Shown piece after piece: positions 60,591 to 64,000 of a stretch of DNA of 64,000 nt. The DNA is from an uncultured Eubacteriales bacterium (GTDB lineage Bacteria; Bacillota; Clostridia; Oscillospirales; Acutalibacteraceae), in contig CAKSCM010000006.1 of NCBI GenBank assembly GCA_934444365.1, positions 1-64,000 of the forward strand. Reading direction: 5' to 3'. A program made the position numbers and the translations under genes. The notes beneath the pieces were generated by a model. It did not search any database. It was not told where the DNA came from and saw only the letters and a program-made list of their open reading frames with translations. The first letter of the stretch is position 1; every line of letters begins with the position of its first letter.

Positions 60591-60656
60591 TTAAAAAACA
60601 CGGCTCGCCCGCGTATTTCTACTTCGACCTTTAGGGTTAGCAGGGTCGGAACTCAC
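60591..60656 (-). CDS. Short leader ORF before corA (candidate Mg2+-sensing leader peptide)
   Basis: The ORF is 21 codons: GTG start, then SSDPANPKGRSRNTR and a short tail ending in ASRVF. GGAGGTGA lies 5 nt before the GTG, a strong RBS, and the ORF is preceded by a promoter and a 5' hairpin. Its stop is 31 nt before the corA start codon. The Asp-Pro and Asn-Pro codons early on followed by Arg residues recall MgtL of enterobacteria (with its EPDPTPLP stretch), where acidic-proline runs destabilise ribosomes when Mg is low. The last codons overlap a GC-rich stem (ACACGG/CCGTGT) followed by T6, so ribosome position could decide termination. The peptide is too short for homology to be decisive. 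Confidence 0.5.
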   Translation of the reverse strand: MSSDPANPKGRSRNTRASRVF

Positions 60657-60692
60657 CGTGTTCACCTCCGAAAAATAAGAACATTAAGAATA

Positions 60693-60729
60693 ATAAGGCA
60701 TGTTTTAAAAAACAAAAACACTGCCTTAT
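60693..60729 (-). promoter_or_regulatory. 5'-terminal hairpin of the corA transcript
   Basis: TAAGGCA and TGCCTTA pair around an inner TGTTTTA/AAAACA-like stem, almost at the transcription start. It may stabilise the leader RNA or be part of an attenuation switch. Confidence 0.5.
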
Positions 60730-60731
60730 AT

Positions 60732-60759
60732 ATTATATCATTTTTAAAGAAAAAAGCAA
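60732..60759 (-). promoter_or_regulatory. Promoter of the corA transcript
   Basis: On the minus strand, TTGCTT (60759-60754) and TATAAT (60737-60732) are separated by 16 bp; the hairpin starts just downstream. Confidence 0.6.
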
Positions 60760-60803
60760 TCCTAAAATTAAAATTGAATAAAACCGATTTTTCCTTATAA
60801 CAA

Positions 60804-60843
60804 CAAAAAACGGCACGAGGAACACAAAAATCCTTACGCGCCG
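60804..60843 (-). terminator. Terminator of the hisE-rnhA operon
   Basis: On the minus strand, CGGCGCG...AGGA and TCCTCGTGCCG form an imperfect stem followed by T6, 40 bp beyond the rnhA stop. Confidence 0.65.
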
Positions 60844-60882
60844 CAAAATCCGACCGGTTATTTTTTATTATAACCGATATTT

Positions 60883-61332
60883 CTATTTATAACGCTCGCT
60901 CATCGCAACCGCAAGGCGGTCGCACCGCTCGTTTTCCGGGTGGCCGTTGTGCCCCTTGACCCACACGACACTGACCTCATGCCTGTCAATAAGGGATAAA
61001 AGCTCCTCCCAAAGCTCCCGGTTCAGCGCCGGCTTTTTATCGCTTTTTATCCAGCCGTTTTTCTGCCACGAGCGCGCCCATCCCTTATTTATGCCGTTTG
61101 CAACATATTGCGAATCGGTATAAAGGGTCACCTCGCATTTTTCTTTAAGGGCTTTAAGTCCCTCTATGGCCGCCGTCAGCTCCATACGGTTGTTGGTCGT
61201 GTCGCCCTCTCCTCCGGAAAGCTCCTTTTCGGCATTTCCGTAGCGGAGTATACAGCCCCATCCCCCCGGTCCGGGGTTGCCCGAACAGGCTCCATCGGTA
61301 AAAATCTCGATTTTTTTAAGCTGTGCATTCAT
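60883..61332 (-). CDS. rnhA: Ribonuclease HI
   Basis: RNase HI degrades the RNA strand of RNA-DNA hybrids. The 149-residue protein has the four catalytic acidic positions: IFTDGACSGNPGPGGWG, NRMELTAAIEGL, LYTDSQYVANGINKGWARSW and the C-terminal NERCDRLA. The basic loop KSDKKPALNRELW and VKGHNGHPENE are typical of E. coli-type RNase HI. Its start overlaps hisE by 4 bp. Confidence 0.95.
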   Translation of the reverse strand: MNAQLKKIEIFTDGACSGNPGPGGWGCILRYGNAEKELSGGEGDTTNNRMELTAAIEGLKALKEKCEVTLYTDSQYVANGINKGWARSWQKNGWIKSDKKPALNRELWEELLSLIDRHEVSVVWVKGHNGHPENERCDRLAVAMSERYK

Positions 61333-61652
61333 GAGTTTTTATCGGTAGTATGAAATTTTTTAAGGTTCCCCGTTTTTTGCGAACGGCGGGCAAGCTCGTC
61401 GGCTATTTCCTGAGGTGTTACTTCGCAAAAGGCCGCAAGAATAGTCAGATGATAAGCAAGATCACTTATTTCTCCTATAAGCTCCGGCTTTTTGCCGTTT
61501 TTGGCGGCGATTATCACTTCGGCACATTCCTCGCCGCATTTTTTCAGGATTTTATCTATCCCCTGCTCAAAAAGATAACAGGTATACGAGCCCTCCTTAG
61601 GGTTTTCTATCCTGTCGAGCACTGTTTGGTAAAGGCTTTCTATCTCTTTCAT
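61329..61652 (-). CDS. hisE: Phosphoribosyl-ATP diphosphatase
   Basis: HisE hydrolyses phosphoribosyl-ATP in histidine synthesis. The 107-residue protein is a MazG-type helical fold with SYTCYLFEQGIDKILKKCGEECAEVIIAAKN and the ELIGEISDLAYHLTILAAF metal-binding Glu/Asp set (EExxE and ExxD). It stands apart from other his genes and is paired with rnhA. AAGGAG lies 7 nt before the ATG. A related MazG-type pyrophosphatase is less likely, given the close match in length and motif. Confidence 0.9.
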   Translation of the reverse strand: MKEIESLYQTVLDRIENPKEGSYTCYLFEQGIDKILKKCGEECAEVIIAAKNGKKPELIGEISDLAYHLTILAAFCEVTPQEIADELARRSQKTGNLKKFHTTDKNS

Positions 61653-61702
61653 AAAAAATCTCCTTATGCGCTTGCACCCTACAAAAACATAATAAAAAAT
61701 AA

Positions 61703-62035
61703 AGCGACCGGGTCTGTAAGCCGGGTTCTGTAAATGACAGCCATCTATCTCGACGGCGGATTACTCCGCGCGCTCATGCCATCTTTCAAAAGCACGCCGG
61801 GCCGACGTATTGCTTCTTATTGATGTTGCTCCGGATAGGGTTTACATGGCCGTGCGGTCTCCCGCACGCCGGTGAGCTCTTACCTCGCCTTTTCAGCCTT
61901 ACCGGTAAAACCGGCGGTGTATCTCTGTTGCACTTTCCCTAAGGTCACCCTCGGCGGCCGTTAGCCGTTATCCTGCCCTGCGGAGCCCGGACTTTCCTCA
62001 CACAAAAGGTGCGCGGCTGTCCAACCCGCTCGCTT
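61703..62035 (-). ncRNA. rnpB: RNase P RNA (type A)
   Basis: Read on the minus strand it has the conserved GAGGAAAGTCCGGGCTCC near the 5' end, the CAGGGCAGGATAACGGCTA region, the CRII-like AGGGTGACCTTAGGGAAAGT GCAACAGAGA block and the 3' ACAGAACCCGGCTTACAGACC signature. The terminal stem pairs AGCGAGCGGGTT with GACCCGGTCGCT. About 333 nt is normal. The GGTTTTACCGGTAAGGCTGAAAAGG segment fits the type A fold. Confidence 0.95.
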
Positions 62036-62044
62036 TATTAATAA

Positions 62045-62072
62045 ATAATAACACATTCCCCGATTTAGTCAA
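62045..62072 (-). promoter_or_regulatory. Promoter of the RNase P RNA gene
   Basis: On the minus strand, TTGACT (62072-62067) and TATTAT (62050-62045) are separated by 16 bp, about 10 bp before the RNA 5' end. Confidence 0.7.
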
Positions 62073-62121
62073 GTAATTTTGTCCCGCTTTTCGGCATAAG
62101 CTTTTTTCGGGGGTGTTTTAA

Positions 62122-63270
62122 ATGCAGGATAAAAACCTAATAAAACAATATGCAGCACAAAACGGCCTTAAAAGCCGCCGGCAGTACCAAAACGACGACC
62201 GTTATTACGATGACGGTTATAACGACGACTATAACGATAACGACGAATACGGTTATGAAGACAGCGGACATTGCGACCGAAAAAAAGACGATGACGACGA
62301 TTATTACGCCGAAGAATATACCCCGGCGCACTTTAAGCAAAAGGAAACGGGGGATCCCTTTACCTCAATAACCCTTACTCAAACGGCCGTTTGCATTGCG
62401 GCATTGCTTGCCGTATTTATTGTAAAATTCATAGGCGGAAATATTTATACCGGCGTTAAAACCGGATATATAAACCGGTTTTGCCGGGAAACATCGGCCG
62501 AAAATGTGGTCGCAACCATAACCTCGATTACAAAAAACGACACCGGCAACGGCAGTTCGGATCAAACGGAACAAAACACATCCTCCCTTGAGAAAAATGA
62601 AAATGCGTCATCCGATGAAGTTTCAAGCGCCGACAATTCAGACTCCTTACAAAACGGTGACGCCTATGGCAATCCTAAGGCCGAAAGCACACCGGCTGCC
62701 GACGAAAAATCGGCCGCTGAAGCACCGGCCATCGGTGCTGAGGACGACTTGCCGGACAAAACACAAAGCACCGCACCGACAGCTAAACCGCTTGTATCCG
62801 CCAAAAGCCAAAGCGGAGCGAAAGCCCTTAACATCGGCAGCAGAATCTCTCCCGTAACCGCAACAATACCGGCTGCAGCGGCAAACTCGCTTTTAACCCC
62901 TATAAGCGGCGAAATAACCTCGTTATACGGGCTTCGGGATCATCCGATATACAATGAAAATCTTTTTCACAGCGGCGTTGACATAGGCGCCGATTACGGC
63001 AGCGAGATAAAATCCGCCCTTGACGGGACGGTCAAAACGGTCGCAAGCGACAGCGGATACGGGATATATACCGTTATTCAAAGCGGTAATATAACCGCCC
63101 TTTATGCCCATTGCAGCAAAATTAATGTCTCCGAGGGCGACACGGTAAAAAGAGGTCAAAACATCGCCGAGGTTGGAAGCACCGGGGTCTCAACCGGTCC
63201 CCATTTGCATTTTGAGGTATCGGTAAACGGGGTGACCGTGAATCCGCTGTGGCTGTTATCTAACGAATAA
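62122..63270 (+). CDS. spoIVFA: SpoIVFA-like M23 (LytM) membrane protein
   Basis: The acidic, Asp/Tyr-rich N-terminal part (1-75) of this 382-residue protein faces the cytosol, followed by one membrane helix (about 88-108, TAVCIAALLAVFIVKFIGG). A Ser/Asn/Ala-rich linker (120-270) leads to an M23 domain (about 275-382). The M23 metal motifs FHSGVDIGADYG and GPHLHFEV are intact, unlike classical SpoIVFA. It sits 4 bp before a SpoIVFB-like protease, the SpoIVFA/SpoIVFB order that controls SigK activation in sporulation. No signal peptide cleavage site is seen. An alternative is SpoIIQ-like, but the neighbour favours SpoIVFA. Confidence 0.75.
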   Translation: MQDKNLIKQYAAQNGLKSRRQYQNDDRYYDDGYNDDYNDNDEYGYEDSGHCDRKKDDDDDYYAEEYTPAHFKQKETGDPFTSITLTQTAVCIAALLAVFIVKFIGGNIYTGVKTGYINRFCRETSAENVVATITSITKNDTGNGSSDQTEQNTSSLEKNENASSDEVSSADNSDSLQNGDAYGNPKAESTPAADEKSAAEAPAIGAEDDLPDKTQSTAPTAKPLVSAKSQSGAKALNIGSRISPVTATIPAAAANSLLTPISGEITSLYGLRDHPIYNENLFHSGVDIGADYGSEIKSALDGTVKTVASDSGYGIYTVIQSGNITALYAHCSKINVSEGDTVKRGQNIAEVGSTGVSTGPHLHFEVSVNGVTVNPLWLLSNE

Positions 63271-63274
63271 AAGC

Positions 63275-63883
63275 ATGGAGATAACATTTTGCGGCTGTAA
63301 AATATCCGTTTCGCCGACATTCATGTCGGCGGTCACCTTAATGCTGATTTTCGATAAAACCGGCATGTTTGTCTATGTTGCTCTTTCGGCCGGAATACAC
63401 GAGACGGGACACATCATTGCTTTGCGGCTTTTCGGAAATTATCCCCGGCGGATATCGCTCAGTCCTTTTTCACTGGAAATAATTCCGGCACATCCGCCGA
63501 GCGGTATTTTTCAGGAAATATCGGTTTCCTTCGGCGGCGCCGCGGCGAATCTAATAGCCTCGGGAGTACTTTTACCTCTCGGCTTTTCTTTGAAAGAGCC
63601 CTTTTTTACGGCGTTTGCCGCTTCAAACACGGCGCTGTGCATATTTAACCTTTTACCCCTCAGCGGCCTCGACGGCGGAGATATTCTGATGATCTTCGCA
63701 ACCGCAATCCTCGACAGCAAACGGGCCGCTTTTTTATGCAAAACGGTATCGATGTGCGTATCGTTTACAGGAATTATCGCCGGAATAATTATATTTTGCC
63801 GCTTGCAAAAACCGGCATTGCTGATATTTTCGATTTATGCATTTACAACCTCCTCCCTGATGAAAAGACCTATGCGTCGTTAA
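63275..63883 (+). CDS. spoIVFB: SpoIVFB-like M50 intramembrane metalloprotease
   Basis: The 202-residue protein has about six membrane helices. The zinc motif HETGH (at about 47-51, ALSAGIHETGHIIALRLFGNYP) and the second motif LPLSGLDGGDIL (NPDG-like, here SGLDG) are the site-2 protease signature. SpoIVFB cleaves pro-SigK in the mother cell after inhibition by SpoIVFA and BofA is lifted. The start is ATG 4 bp after the SpoIVFA-like stop, so the pair is coupled. No CBS domain is present; SpoIVFB of B. subtilis is longer (about 288 residues with one), so this is a short version. Confidence 0.85.
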   Translation: MEITFCGCKISVSPTFMSAVTLMLIFDKTGMFVYVALSAGIHETGHIIALRLFGNYPRRISLSPFSLEIIPAHPPSGIFQEISVSFGGAAANLIASGVLLPLGFSLKEPFFTAFAASNTALCIFNLLPLSGLDGGDILMIFATAILDSKRAAFLCKTVSMCVSFTGIIAGIIIFCRLQKPALLIFSIYAFTTSSLMKRPMRR

Positions 63884-63994
63884 ACAGTATTGCTAAATCA
63901 GCATAACATAATTAAAATACAGTAATAATTAATGTGTAACGGCGACATTTTTTTGATATTTTCAACATATTATAACTATTTTCATCTTTAGCAC

Positions 63995-64000
63995 TTGACA
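63995..64000 (+). promoter_or_regulatory. Possible -35 box at the window edge
   Basis: The last six bases are a consensus TTGACA, so a promoter for a gene to the right of the window probably continues beyond it. The 117 bp after the SpoIVFB-like gene contain no other feature. Confidence 0.4.

Noticed and set aside
60560..60770. M-box Mg2+ riboswitch before corA
   Set aside because: The conserved M-box sequence is not present; a short ORF with RBS explains the leader better.
62137..62340. Minus-strand hydrophobic ORF opposite the SpoIVFA-like gene
   Set aside because: It is the reverse image of an Asp/Tyr-rich repeat-like coding stretch (GAC/GAT codons read as Val/Ile), so its hydrophobicity is an artefact.
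1..64000. CRISPR arrays, tRNA and rRNA genes
   Set aside because: No regularly spaced repeats and no tRNA cloverleaf or rRNA segments were seen.

Overview
The window looks like the chromosome of a low-to-moderate-GC, endospore-forming member of the Clostridia, most likely Oscillospirales/Ruminococcaceae. The evidence is the gene set: ireB; the order SRP RNA - dnaX - ybaB - recR; a SpoIVFA/SpoIVFB-like pair; a YlbJ-like sporulation membrane protein; a Zur-controlled znuACB operon; a type A RNase P RNA; and three dockerin-bearing secreted proteins. The order-level assignment is inference.

Layout. 0.2-0.8 kb: ireB and a small conserved protein. 0.9-8.9 kb: two paralogous secreted beta-helix (pectate-lyase-superfamily) proteins of about 1,320 residues, each with an internal dockerin. 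9.2-14.6 kb: an accessory-looking stretch around guaA, with a divergent ribbon-helix-helix/SLOG pair sharing a perfect palindrome, a YbaK-type gene flanked by repeats just behind guaA, a small HTH protein, and a PIN plus winged-helix protein. 14.7-20.2 kb: an ftsH-hdeD-lipid kinase cluster, then a two-component system. 20.3-22.8 kb: TetR regulator and oleate hydratase. 23.3-28.2 kb: a signalling cassette of REC/HD-GYP/GGDEF protein, Hpt protein and hybrid kinase. 28.5-33.7 kb: EamA transporter, a MocR-type regulator lacking its PLP lysine, a divergent ECF S component, a YjbR-type protein, a small membrane protein and a MerR regulator. 34-37.9 kb: two tandem GxGYxYP-like proteins. 38-43 kb: RimI-like acetyltransferase, a GH13 enzyme and glycogen phosphorylase. 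43-45.1 kb: YlbJ-like protein and a tiny secreted dockerin protein. 45.3-49.4 kb: SRP RNA, dnaX, ybaB, recR, smpB. 49.5-53.8 kb: an esterase, then the zinc uptake operon read leftwards from a Zur box. 53.9-56.3 kb: an unknown membrane protein and a sigma factor with a very long C-terminal extension. 56.5-59.6 kb: def-folB-folP-folE read leftwards behind a structured leader, and a small membrane protein. 59.6-62 kb: a CorA transporter behind a short leader ORF, then rnhA, hisE and the RNase P RNA. 62.1-63.9 kb: the SpoIVFA/SpoIVFB-like pair.

Most of the window is ordinary housekeeping. The points I find most worth testing are the Asp-Pro-containing leader peptide in front of corA, which resembles MgtL in logic; the MocR regulator whose Schiff-base lysine is arginine and whose C-terminus is missing, next to a vitamin-type ECF S component; the RHH/SLOG pair; and the sigma factor with a roughly 370-residue extension. 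No CRISPR array, tRNA, rRNA or intact transposon was found.
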